Source: Blasia pusilla
Lineage: Eukaryota; Marchantiophyta; Marchantiopsida; Blasiales
Length of the DNA: 64,000 nucleotides
Direction of reading: 5' to 3'
Assembly (NCBI GenBank): GCA_050084515.1
Contig: CM114274.1
Span: forward strand, 24,738,001-24,802,000
Of this stretch, positions 36,146-46,599 are shown piece by piece. Within the stretch, counting starts at the first letter, position 1; each line of letters starts with the position of its first letter. The translations under genes and the position numbers were made by a program. The notes below the pieces were generated by a model, which saw only the letters and a program-made list of their open reading frames with translations, did no database searches and was not told the DNA's origin.

Positions 36146-36660
36146 TCAAGTGCATTTCCATGACCATGGCTTGGCTCTGAAATGGATTATTGAGTGTGGT
36201 GCAAGCTTCAAAAGCCTGATTATATCAAGCTTGATCTTTCTTCTACAATGGTTGGAGATTGGAACTTTTCCCCAACCATCGGTGCTTAGTTCGAGAGATT
36301 GTGCGATTCGCCAGATTCTAAATCCCCTTGGTATGTATTTGGCACATTTTCTGGTTGGGAATGAGAGGATTGCCACTCACAATGTTGTGTGGGATATCAT
36401 GTTCTATATTGCTTGTGAGAGTGGCTTCCAAGTGTAGAAGAAGCAGCACTACTCCATGCGGGATTCCCTCATTTATGCTAATCTTTATAAAACAGTAGAT
36501 CAAGCATGATGGACGATGTTGTTGTGACGGATTCCGCATCGGACTCTATACAAGCCCATGTGATGGCACAAGGAAGATTTCTATAAGGAGCGACACTGAT
36601 GATGAAGATCCATCTCTATAGTCCACTTTATAGCGGACATCGATTCATCCCCCTAGCTAT
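36146..36660 (+). pseudogene. C-terminal fragment of non-LTR retroelement protein, copy 1, first part
   Basis: The translation around NERIATHNVVWDIMFYIACE, followed by QHYSMRDSLIYANLY, aligns with the minus-strand element at 53490-53100 (GERIATHDAAGYHV, then HYSMRDSL). A later RFIPLAI matches the end of the second part below. This region resembles the restriction-like endonuclease C-terminus of some non-LTR elements; that assignment is inferred. Stops and frame changes are present. Sequence homologous to 36418-36660 is repeated at 37677-37930, on the far side of an LTR. Confidence 0.6.
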
Positions 36661-37676
36661 TGCAAAACTACTCCTCTTGACTTTCAAACTCACATGTTGC
36701 GGAAGAGTGCATTCACTAGATTATGCTCATTCTACTGATCTACACCAATCACACTCTCATTACTCTTGGTTTGATTTTGAATCGACGAGCCTTCCAACTC
36801 CCCAAGTTCTCAACTTGGACCATTCATCAAGCTCAACAGGTCCTAACTCCTCACTCTAATTCCCAACACGGGCAAGTCTTTCTAGACTTGGGATAAAATT
36901 TCTAGATAGTTCAAGCACCTAAATGGGCGTTTGCACGCCTAGTGGTTCTAATTTTCCAACGGACCTTGCATGAGTGTCTAACTGAGACCCAAGAAATAAG
37001 TCACAGGTTGGAATCCAATGGTGACCTTGGAAATTCACTCCCTTGGACTTGGTTTGGTGTTCACACCCCAACGCCAACCTTCCAATCCAATGCGTGCCCT
37101 TGGTCTGCTGTATGGCATCCCAAAGTAGAATTTGGGTCCCAAGAACCTTTAGAGACCCCCTCCCTTATATATACTTCTCGAGTTCTTTGCCTTCTCCCCA
37201 CCTTTGGGAAAGTCTTCTTGGGCCCCTCTTTATGGCCCTTAACCCAACTTTCCTTTGGACAATCTTGGGATACTTTCTCAATCTCTTCTCATACATTTTT
37301 CTGGATCTATGATGCATTGGAATCGCCTTTGCATAAGATTTCCAACTCGACCTTATTTGTCCCAAACGCACCTCTAATTTAGTCGTTATGATCTTAAACA
37401 TGGTGAAACCCCAAACCCTAGTCAAATTTCAATTCCAGTTCTCATCCTCTTTGGCAACCCACTCTTCTTAGACTCTAATCTTCTCAAGTCTTGGTTCATG
37501 TTTGGTCCAAGTTTCCCAAGTCACGACTATTAACACATGAAATTATTAGCCTTGCTCACATCTCACATCTCATTTCTCCTTCAAGAGACTTCTCCAATGC
37601 GCATCCATCATAGTGTGAGCCTACTAGACTCCTAAGTTTTGCATCGACGCACGTTTGGTTATGAGGGTCGTGACAT
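36661..37676 (-). repeat. Solo LTR of a second LTR family
   Basis: About 1 kb. On the minus strand it begins TGTCACGACCCTCATAACC, a typical Ty3-type LTR start. It carries a TATA-like tatatataagg block (about 37160-37180). Related sequences occur at 48480-49297 and 49350-49897. No internal region is attached, so this is a solo LTR. The exact far end (near 36661) is approximate. It interrupts the non-LTR fragment. Confidence 0.6.
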
Positions 37677-38172
37677 GAGAGTGGCTTCCACGTATATAGG
37701 GAGCAACTCTACTCCATGCGGGATTCCCTTATTCCTGTTGATCTTTATATGACGAAGGAGCTTGAGGTGGTGATAGAAAATATTGTTGTGACAAATTATA
37801 CATAGGAGTCTTTACGAGCCCATGTGGTGGCACAAGGAAGATTGCTACAAGGAGCGGTGGCGATAAAGAAGACCCATCTCTATTGTCTACTTTATGGCAT
37901 ACATCCATTCATCCCCCTAGCCATAGAGATAAATAGGGTCATGGAGAAGAGGTTTGACTCTTTCCTTACGAAATTGTGTCTGTAATCTCTAGTCAAAAAC
38001 TAGGTTGTCTTTAGCTTCAACGATTCTTTATTATAACTAACATGTCTCCTTAGCTTTGCAGTGTGCCCAAGCCAATGGGCTTTTGAGGCGGGCTCATGCT
38101 ATGGGAGACGCGGATGCTAGAGCCCCCCTTAAAGCTAGTTATGTTTCTCTAGGCGTAGCTAGTTAATATTGT
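37677..38172 (+). pseudogene. C-terminal fragment of non-LTR retroelement protein, copy 1, second part
   Basis: Starts with a second copy of the gagagtggcttcc...gcgggattccct segment, passes PLAI and RFDSFLTK, and ends with ALQCAQANGLLRRAHAMG and a few more residues before TAA near 38172. The end matches the minus-strand element terminus at about 52740-52840 (RQRVSIALQRAQANGILRRA). That fixes the C-terminus of this family. The adjacent 38173-38320, rich in T-runs, may be its 3' UTR. Confidence 0.65.
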
Positions 38173-39012
38173 CTCTCCTATTGGTGAGTTGAGCTTGTAG
38201 GGGCGCCCCCCTTTTTCTTTTTTTCCCAAGCCTTCACGTACTCGTATCTTTAGTCCCCTCTTTTTTTTCATTCTTTTTCGCCCTTTATTGTAGGCTTTCT
38301 CTCCTTTCTCTGTAACAACTCACTTGAGAAATTTGATCTCCAAAGAGTGAATAATTATTAGTGAACTTTTTGCATCTTTAAGTTGCCATTCATCCCAAAT
38401 ATATTGGGATATATGTCTAATTGTTCTATTTGGATATGTTAAAGATATGGAAGGCTTTGGAAAATTTCTATTGATCACCTTTAGAAATTTCTTAGAATTG
38501 ATTAAAAAAATTACTCTCCTCTTCCACACATGAAAGCAAGTGAATTTGGGAATCTCCAACTCCTCTTATGGAGGCATAGAGGCATAGAACTCAATAAGAA
38601 TTGTGCAAAATATAAGAAATGTAGACAAAAATCCATGAAGATGTCGATTAGCTTTGCTCTTTCTCAATCTCTTATACACAAGTGAGAACCCAAATGATAG
38701 CCTCACTCGTTTGCATGCAATTGTAAGCAAATCGTGATGCAAAAATGCTTAGCCCACTAAACCTCTTATAGTTAAACTCCCACCATAATCTCCTCTAAAA
38801 TACACTACTCATTTGCACTCAAGCATACTTACATTAGATATTGTTTGGGGCAACCAATTTTTCCTTTCCCAAGTCCTAAACTCGGGTTATCCTTCGAGCT
38901 CAACATTGTCGTGCGAATCCACATCGTCATACAACATACATCGCTGACATACCATACTCACATACATACATAACATAGACGAGAGCATCCACAAACATAA
39001 GTGTACCACAAC
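38173..39012. other. Non-coding region with R-like module
   Basis: No gene seen. The right end (about 38910-39012, gtgcg...catacaacatacatcgctgac) resembles module R, which flanks the 3' LTR of element A. It sits in the same relative place, directly beyond the 3' LTR of element B. Confidence 0.45.
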
Positions 39013-39345
39013 TGAAATCCGTGAAAGACCTATTGTCATAAAACATGTATAGAATCACATACAATCGAGCCAAACCCACTCCACGATGGGAGAATCTAGG
39101 TCCAAGCTTGCAGGAAACACCATAGCCAAGAGCTCTACTCACTACCAAGGCTAACTCCCAATGCAACAGACTCAACTCAAAGAACTGATTGTTCTTTGGG
39201 TGCACTCCACACTATATCTTCCAACCTAAGAGCGGGCCCTACCGGGAAAGTCACCCCCAACTGAGTAGCCCCCAACCCTATGTATGAAACCGCATCTCTA
39301 CCTAGCCAATACATAAGGTATGGTCTCCTAAATACATCGATGACA
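39013..39345 (-). repeat. 3' LTR of retrotransposon B
   Basis: Direct repeat of 48073-48440, with a deletion of a few tens of bp near the 5' end of the LTR. The conserved body includes the block gcgggccctaccgggaaagt. The minus-strand start TGTCATCGATG at 39345 is preceded by the purine-rich GGAAGGTGGGTT, a polypurine-tract candidate. If so, the PHD codons of the pol frame (stop at 39328) overlap the LTR start by about 18 nt. The start is less certain than the body. Confidence 0.65.
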
Positions 39346-40038
39346 AACCCACCTTCCAGTAGGAACAACATCCATACGTGGAGTCAAACACATCATGTGC
39401 CAACCCCTAGAACACCGATCACACACCAACATACGGGTTGCGTTACCAGCAGACCCACACAACATCCACCTCAAGCTAGCACGTATCATGGCTAAGCTTG
39501 GGTCAACGGTACCATCCACATTTGGAAGATGACATGGCGCACAACTCCATTACGACCCTCCAACATGAGAACTCCAGAAGCTAACACCTCGCGCACTCGT
39601 AAAATAGTGCGGCATGCCGTCACATCCAACATTGTTAGTGCAATCTGCTGCAAATAGACATAGTCCCCCACATGGAACCTACGAATCGATGGTCGATAAC
39701 CTCCACCCCGAAGACGTCCCTCTTGGATTTCACCCCGTGACTCAATTACTTGGGTCTCGGTTTAGAGCTCACACGAGGTCCGCATATCGCAACGTATCTC
39801 TATGTTGAGCAATGGAAAGATTCTCAAAGGTTGTTGGCATAACTCTCCGAAGGAGCTCTGCCCGCTGAGAACACACCCTCATCCACATCTCTGGGTCATC
39901 AAGGTTCACCACCTCACTAGACTCCTGACGAATTGATGCTGGCAAGTCTGGATCTCGGCCGTATAACAGAAAATAAGGTGAGAAGGAAGCCAAGGATGCT
40001 TGGCGACTGAACCTATACCCCATGGCTAACCATGGCAA
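39328..40038 (-). pseudogene. Element B integrase C-terminal region with degenerate PHD finger
   Basis: 40038-39769 continues the integrase (RFSRQASLASFSPYFLLYGR, then AQHRDTLRY). After several stops the same frame resumes with SCAPCHLPNVDG and the PHD finger (39468-39328). The PHD keeps CDRC, GWHMMC and CHRC, but its first zinc ligand is Trp (WMLC, against CMLC in element A), so this copy would not fold normally. The same domain at the same place in both copies shows that the PHD belongs to the family and is not a local accident. Confidence 0.82.
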
Positions 40039-40065
40039 TTGAATATCCCAGTCTCCAAGATGCCC

Positions 40066-40698
40066 CTATTGTAGGCCATACTTGCGCAATGCCCTCTTCA
40101 CCGTCTGAACCACACTCTCAGCCAAACCATCCGCCTCTGGATGATCTCGAGACGTGGTCCGATGATCAATCAACGCCTTGTCACACAAGATCTGAAACTC
40201 ACCCTGAAACTCTGTACCCTGGTCGGTCAGCACTTCAACTGGTGCACCAAAATGACTAAGCACTCTATCAAGAAACGCGTACGCCATTCCCTCACTTGCC
40301 TTGTTAGGTAATGCCACCAACTCAATCCACTTGGAGAAGTGCTCCACCATCACCAACACATATCGATGATGTCGTACAGTCAATGGTAACGGTCCCGCAA
40401 AGTCCACACTCCAACGGTAACCCAATCCCATAATAGGCAAGGGGTGTAACTGTGGTGTAGGGGCTTTGAATGATGCCCTCACCCGGTCACAAACCATACA
40501 ACGTGACACCAACTGCTGCACCTGAGTATGCATGCCACGCCACCAATACTGACCAAGGAGTAAACTATACGTACGCTTTATCCCAAAATGTCCCAACTCC
40601 TGATGGGCATGTCGCACAATACGCTCTCTCTGGGCCAAATGCGGCACTACTCGTACTCTACCATCCTCCCACACACGGAGAATATGTGTTCCCTCCAA
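40066..40698 (-). pseudogene. Element B integrase (zinc-binding and catalytic core)
   Basis: An open stretch of 210 codons with a complete integrase core: HHCC from HAHQELGHFG to CMVC, Asp in SVDFAGPLPL, Asp in VLTDQGTEF and Glu in DHPEADGLAES. It is a better preserved copy than the one in element A. A TAG ends it after RKYGLQ, and the frame continues into the C-terminal region. Confidence 0.93.
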
Positions 40699-41805
40699 TC
40701 GATACCTCTAAGCACGTTGAAGAACAAGGTCTCGCTCCTTGGCACTCACTATGCTTGGCACCCTACTGGTCCGTAGGAACTCCAACACCAACGCATCATC
40801 ATGAATATCACGTTGATCCGTACCACCGTCTCCAACCTTAGGATCTGAAGGCTGGCCATCTACCCTCTGACTAGAGTAAGATGTCATGTGGTCCTCCATA
40901 CTAGAGTCCACCCCTAACCAACATAAAAAGACGGATGCATGCCAACCTGGCACCATCTCCTCATCAAACTCGCCATGCTATCTAGCCCCAATTGCATCCT
41001 CTTGGTTAGTACATGGGTTCCTATTCAACCCATCAGCATCAAGGTTGGCAACTCCAGGTCTATGTACCACCTGGAAGTCATACTCCTGTAAGATAAGAGC
41101 CCACCATGCAAGCTTCCCTGTAAGCTTGTCAGACTCCATCAACCACTTGAGCGGTTGGTGATCAGTAACAAGGGTAAACTATGTGCCAAACAAGTAACAC
41201 CTAAAGTGTGCCACAGCCCACACTACTGCCAAGCACTCTCCCTCATATGAACTATAGCGCGACTTCGCTGCATTATTCGAACGACTTGCATAGGCCACCA
41301 CAAACTCCATGTGCTCATCATCATGTTGTGTCAACACCGCTCCAAGTCCCAACCTACTCCAATCAGTGTGTAACTGAAATGGGCGCCCTCTGATAGGTCT
41401 CCTCAAGATAGGCGCAGCCACCAACTGGGCCTTAAGCTCCACAAAAGCTCTCTCCTGATCATCTCCCCAATGCCACTCTTGATCTGATTTCAGCAATTGG
41501 TTCAAAGGCTTTTCCATAGCACTAAATCCCTTCATATACCTCCGATAGTAGTTCGCCAATCCCATGAATGCCCGAACTCTACTCACATCTACCGGACGCA
41601 AAATGAGTGCAATAGCCTCCACCTTTGCTTGCTGAACTCCCAAACCACCTGGATAGATCACATGACCCAAGTACTCAACATCCTCATGGACAAACTTACA
41701 CTTTCCTGGATGCAAACGTAGACCATGAGCTTTCAACTGCTCAAACACCATGCTCCTCCACCGTGTTACTGAACACCAAGATATCATCAATGTAACACCG
41801 AACAA
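40699..41805 (-). pseudogene. Element B RT connection and RNase H
   Basis: Starts downstream of the 17-nt deletion with VFEQLKAHGLRLHPGKCKF and FMGLANYYRRYMKGFS (RT thumb/connection), then RNase H with Asp in LHTDWSRLGLGAVL and Glu in SYEGECLAVVWAV. The stop after YLFGT (41181-41179) is followed, in the same frame, by TDHQPLKWL and the linker to integrase. A further stop replaces Trp in the GAR-HGE motif near 40980 (element A has Trp there). Confidence 0.9.
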
Positions 41806-42379
41806 AATCTAACCCTGCTAGGATCTTGTCCATCACTCTCTGAAACTTGGCAGGTGCATTCTTCAACCCAAAGGGTGAGAATTTCCAGTGGTACAAACAA
41901 TCCTTGCCATGAGAGTTGACACCCCAAAATGCTGTCTTGGCCTTGTCACTCTCCCGAATCGGCAATTTATGGTATCCTGCCCGAAGATCCAAAGTACTGA
42001 AAATCTTTGCATGTCCCACCACATCAAAGATCTCCTCAGGTGTAGGCATGGCATACCTATCGGCATTAGTTTGCCGATTGATAGGACGGTAATCTCCACA
42101 CATCCGCCTATTCGTGTAGTTGCCATGCATATCCTTTTTAGCAGGCATGACAGTGGCTGATGCATACTCTCCATGCGACAACTCCACTAATTCAGCCTCC
42201 AAAAGGTCCAACGTCCTACTCTGAATCAGGTCCCTCTCCATATCATTATATCGGTAAGGACCACGGAAGATTGGCGTATCACTAGCCAAATCAATCCGTA
42301 TACCGGGTCCAACCAGAGCATCCAACTCCTTGATGCTAAAGGCAAAACAACTCCTATAAGCACGTAGGAACTGTGTCAA
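41741..42379 (-). pseudogene. Element B reverse transcriptase catalytic part
   Basis: An open frame of 212 codons with MCGDYRPINRQ, STLDLRAGYHKLPIR, FSPFGLKNAPAKFQRVMD and the catalytic CYIDDILVFS. All RT palm motifs are intact. It ends early because a 17-nt deletion after VEEH shifts the frame. It follows the methyltransferase C-terminus in the same frame, through a linker at 42691-42380 that has two stops. Confidence 0.93.
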
Positions 42380-42706
42380 GCGTCATTTCTCACCTCCCGT
42401 AAGCTTGGGCCCAAGTAATGGCTCCCAAGTCTCCTCCACTGGCACACTAGAGGGAGAGGACGATGCCATTGGCTGCTACGCAACCCCCTCACAAGATGGT
42501 ACGCCCTTAGCTACGCCATCATCTGAGCAAATAACTCTTCCACCAGCATGAGCAACCAACTCCATATGCCCAGCCATTACGTCCCATTTACTCCAAGGAT
42601 GCAAAATACTACTCTCCTCGCCCCCAGCCGATGCCTCTACCATCCCGGTAGCCATCGACCTCATTACAAGGGGTGGAAGACCCACAGACATAGTCCGAAG
42701 TCGACG

Positions 42707-44055
42707 CTACTCGGCCATACCAAGACTCAAAATCCAAGTGAAACAATTCAGGTCCATGGCCTGACCCAACACATGACGTTGTGAAGCCTCAAAAATGGAA
42801 GCAACCGTTGTCACACCAGTAGCAAATCCCATCGCATGCTCTCTCTCATCAACGTTAGGCTCCACCAACTGTCGCACATGAGAATCCCATACAAGCCCGG
42901 GACCACCTTCCCTATAGGCATGTGACGAGGGAAAACTCACAAATGTGGGTAGTGCCATCCTAGGCTGGCCCACACGGTTCACCACTGCCATGGGTGACCG
43001 ATCAATAACCCTCACCACCTGAGAAAGTCGCTCATATCCAAGATACTATCCACTGTAAGGCAAGGATCCCGCTGCACTGCATCATATGCTCGACGTAGAA
43101 CCTCCCTAGGCAACAAGTTTGTCCACCACAAGCGTGGACGATGTGCACGCGAGCCAACTCACGCTGCATCCAACAACACCGTTGGTCCAATCCAAGACCG
43201 CACCTCATGAACACTCGCCATCATCCGGGTCCGAGTGTCATCCAACAATGGAACATTCTCCAGAATGTAAGCTGGAGCACGTGCCTGATGAACCTGAAGA
43301 TGTCGTAACACCCGTAATATCTCCCAAAACAATCGAGACCTAGGGTCGTGTAATCCCTCACTATGACCAGCACGTGTATGACCCTGACATGGCCATCCAG
43401 CAATCACTAAATCCACAGGACCAACCCTCTCAAGGTCCTGCACCCCCAACAATGCAATGTGTGACGGCAAAGCACGTTGGTACCCACGAATAGCTGATGG
43501 CGGCAACAACTCAGGATATCTCCGCATCAACTGACCAATATGTCGGGATGAGACTCTTTGGGCCGTCTCATCTCGCTCCACATACACGTATCTCCACACA
43601 AGAATACCAGCCTGCAACACTGCAGCCAAACCAGTGCTAATCCTACCAAAGAGATCTAACACACAAATGTCCTCCGGCAGATACTGCCATACAATGGATG
43701 TAGTATCCAAAGGGAATAACCCAACTGGACCAGAAGTAGGAGTCCGCCGTGGGGCCTCCTCTTCCTCGTGAGGTATAACAGCCTCACACCAAGCCTCCTG
43801 CACTAGGCGATCAGCCTCCTGCCGTAGTGCACCGCCTAAAATCCAAAGTGGCACATCCAATGATGAGGACGCCACTGCTGCAAAAATAGGGACCTCCTCT
43901 ACCTCCTCACGAGAATCCATAGCAGAAAAATTACCCTCCAAAAAGTCTCCTGGCCAAGTGACTACTCCACTAAAACCAGCCACAGATGCTAACACTGTTG
44001 GGGAAGACCCTCCTGGTCGAGCCCCATAAATAAATATGACAGGAACTTGGCTCAT
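42707..44055 (-). pseudogene. Element B C5-cytosine DNA methyltransferase module (DNMT3-like motif order)
   Basis: Best preserved copy. A frame of 298 codons (44055-43159) contains motif I, VLDLFGRISTGL (about 43663-43628; the second Gly of element A reads Arg); II, YVERDE; IV, the catalytic GWPCQG (about 43398-43381); a following GLHDPRSRLFWEILR resembling the DNMT3 stretch after PC; and VI, ILENVP. A TGA at 43161-43159 stands where element A has Arg, then motif VIII, SRAHRPRLWWTNL. A small indel near 43050 shifts to 43018-42707, with SHAYREGGPG, DEREHAMGF and X, LGQAMDLN. The N-terminal 90 codons (VIFIYGARPGGSSPTVLASV onward) are a linker from the protease. It would transfer a methyl group to cytosine C5. 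Confidence 0.92.
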
Positions 44056-44151
44056 ACGTCCATCCTTGGACTGCCAACCAGGTCTATAGGATGCTGTCTA
44101 AGTCCGAGTAATCCATCTGAAAACCCATCGGGTACAATACTGCTCCTCCAA

Positions 44152-44418
44152 CTAGTACATCATACGACTCGGCTGATGTGACCACTGCAGGTACTCCCAA
44201 TCGGGAGCTATCAGTCGCATGATCTGGTCTAGTTGTAGAGAAAACTTCTCCCGTGTCATGAATTGAGACCTATCATTGGCTCCTCCAAGTGATGTTTGAA
44301 TCTGGAATGGGCAAGGCTCAAGCTCTGACCTCCGAATACCCAAACCAATACATGCCGCCTTTCCCAACATCAAAGGTTGGGCACTAGAGTCTAACAAGAC
44401 TCTAGATGGTCTATACAC
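44152..44418 (-). pseudogene. Element B aspartic protease
   Basis: The core reads VLLDSSAQPLML where element A has DSGA; loss of the active-site Gly suggests an inactive protease in this copy. EPCPFQIQTSLGG follows, as in A. A short insertion near 44410 separates this frame from the preceding segment (44411-44700, ending FRLVSPRTGV). That segment corresponds to the N-terminal part of the protease frame in A. Confidence 0.8.
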
Positions 44419-46561
44419 CTGTCCTAGGACTTACCAATCGGAATATCCCACTCCGGTTGTCCAACATACATACACCAAGTGTAAGCCTCTCGCGATCAAT
44501 GGCTGCCTGGGCTGGTAATGCATCCATCTTCGCCGCTACTACCTGCCAAGTAGTACTAGTACTTAATGCTACACCTGACATAGAGGGTCGCTCCACCGCA
44601 ACACCCTCATCCACCTCAGCACGTGTAGCAGTAACACCCCCACGTTCACACAACGTGGTTGGTAGCTGAAATACAGGAGCTAAATTAACTCCTAAAGCCA
44701 TCAGCTCCGTGGCCGAAAACAATGGGGATCCCAACACTGAAATTGCCATCCGTAATACTGCACTGGATGCTGCATCCGTGTCTACCTCCCATTTATGTAG
44801 ATGCCTCAGTCCCCACTGTCGGCTCAATAGGCTGCGTAGGAACCATGGATGGAGTCCTAAGCACCTCAAACAACAAGAATGACTGGGGAAGCCTAGCCTG
44901 CCTCCCAGCCTCACCCCTCTGTGGGTCCAACTCACAGTAGCACCATGTGGCTTAGACGCTCGAGTGGCTCCTCTCGTAACTGCAGCTGATGCCTCAACCT
45001 GTGATGCACTCGCCATATAAGAGAGATCATCCCCTCCATAAGAGGTGGATGCCCCTGCTCCTGAACTTGATCTATGCTGGATACCAGCCATAGTAGCCAA
45101 CTTCTGATCCAATTGCTCAATCTTGCCAGCCATAGCTAACTCTGTCGTAGTGGTAGGGGTGACCACCGTAGGCTCTCCAACCATTGGTCCACCTCTACCA
45201 CCCCTACCACCTCTACCACCTCGGCCTCTCGGAGCTACTCCACCACAGCCGCGGCCTCATCTCAACTCTGGATGAAGATCAAAGCAATGCTCTCGAGGAT
45301 GACCTAGTCTCCCGCAATGATCACAGTGAGTTGGGGCCGACTGAGGCCCATCCTCCAAAGTCTGTCTCCCATCCTCTTGGGGAAAAAACTTCCTAACATG
45401 ATCACCTCCACATGTCCAACATGACTGTCCTTGCTGCGGGGCAGCAAATGAAGGCAATGGTCTCTGCGCAAGTGTCCCTCTAGGACCTGACTGAGGTCGT
45501 GTGTACCCCCACAATTCCCACTACTACTACCACCACCACTACTACAAGACTGTGAGGTGGGCTGCTGAACACGAGAAGTAGTAGTTGTATCCCTACTGAA
45601 TGCGGATGTCACCACTCTCTCCTTCACCATGTTAAGCTCAATCTTCTCAGATAGAGCAAACACATGGGTCAATGTGGGTGAATCATCACTCATAAGAGTA
45701 GCATCACGCACCGGGCGCAACTCTCATCCAAGATCCCATACCAAAAAGTGGATCTGCCGAGCCTCAATCACACCCTCGGTAACTGAAATCAAGCGTCGCA
45801 TACGAGTGTATGCCTCACGAAGACTCTTACCAGTCTTTCGCTCAAATTCCTGAAGACTCCTCAACTTCTCTATCTTCACTCCCTGATAGTTCTTCTTCAA
45901 CCTCTTGAAGAACTCTGCAACCGGGATGAACGATGGTGGGGCACTAGTACCCCCATTGGTACCTCCATGGGTATCTCCATGGGTATCTCCATTGATACCC
46001 CCACTCCGGCTCGTACTCGTACCACTCAACGTCGGGCTGGCTGGCATAGTAGGAGCACTACTACCAATACCACCATGGGTGATGGTCTCATGGGTGATAG
46101 ACACAATAGCCTCGAGACCAATATTGTCTCCACGCCTCAATCTCAGCAACATGGTCCTTCCTAAACTCATGGTAATCATCCATGGGTGGTCCCTCCAAGT
46201 GCTAAAACAACCCCTTCCAAGCCAAGAAGGATGTAAACAACGTGGCGTTTCGCAACATCTGCATATCACACCACGTACCAAACTCCTGCATGAATTCCTC
46301 CAACTCAATGGTGCCCACTGCACCCGAGTATCGTCGTGGGCCCTTCATGGCCCCATATATCCCGTCCATGTCCCAAATCAATGGAGCTGCAACACTCGAT
46401 AACAACGTAGAAGACTCGGTGTTTGGAACACCCTCGTCCTCCTCTTCATCAACCGTTGGAAGTGGAAAAGGTAGCCGATACCTAAATCCACTCCATATGA
46501 AACCACCACGGTCCGCACCATGGTCCCCAACCAAACCACCAAACAGCTCCGTGATGACCAA
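44411..46561 (-). pseudogene. Element B gag and protease N-terminal segment
   Basis: Capsid-like pieces are at 46561-46202 (YSGAVGTIELEEFMQEFGTW, then FLAWKGLF and a TAG before HLEGPP), 45960-45724 (NYQGVKIEKLRSLQEFERK) and 45720-45600 (PTLTHVFALSEKIELNM). Nucleocapsid knuckles are at 45514-45257: CWTCGGDHVRKFF has lost its last Cys, and CDHCGRLGHPREHC is complete. Three or more frame changes and several stops break it. Segment 45184-44411 links to protease. Confidence 0.8.
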
Positions 46562-46599
46562 CGCCGATGCCGTACCACCACCAAATTACCACCACTAAG

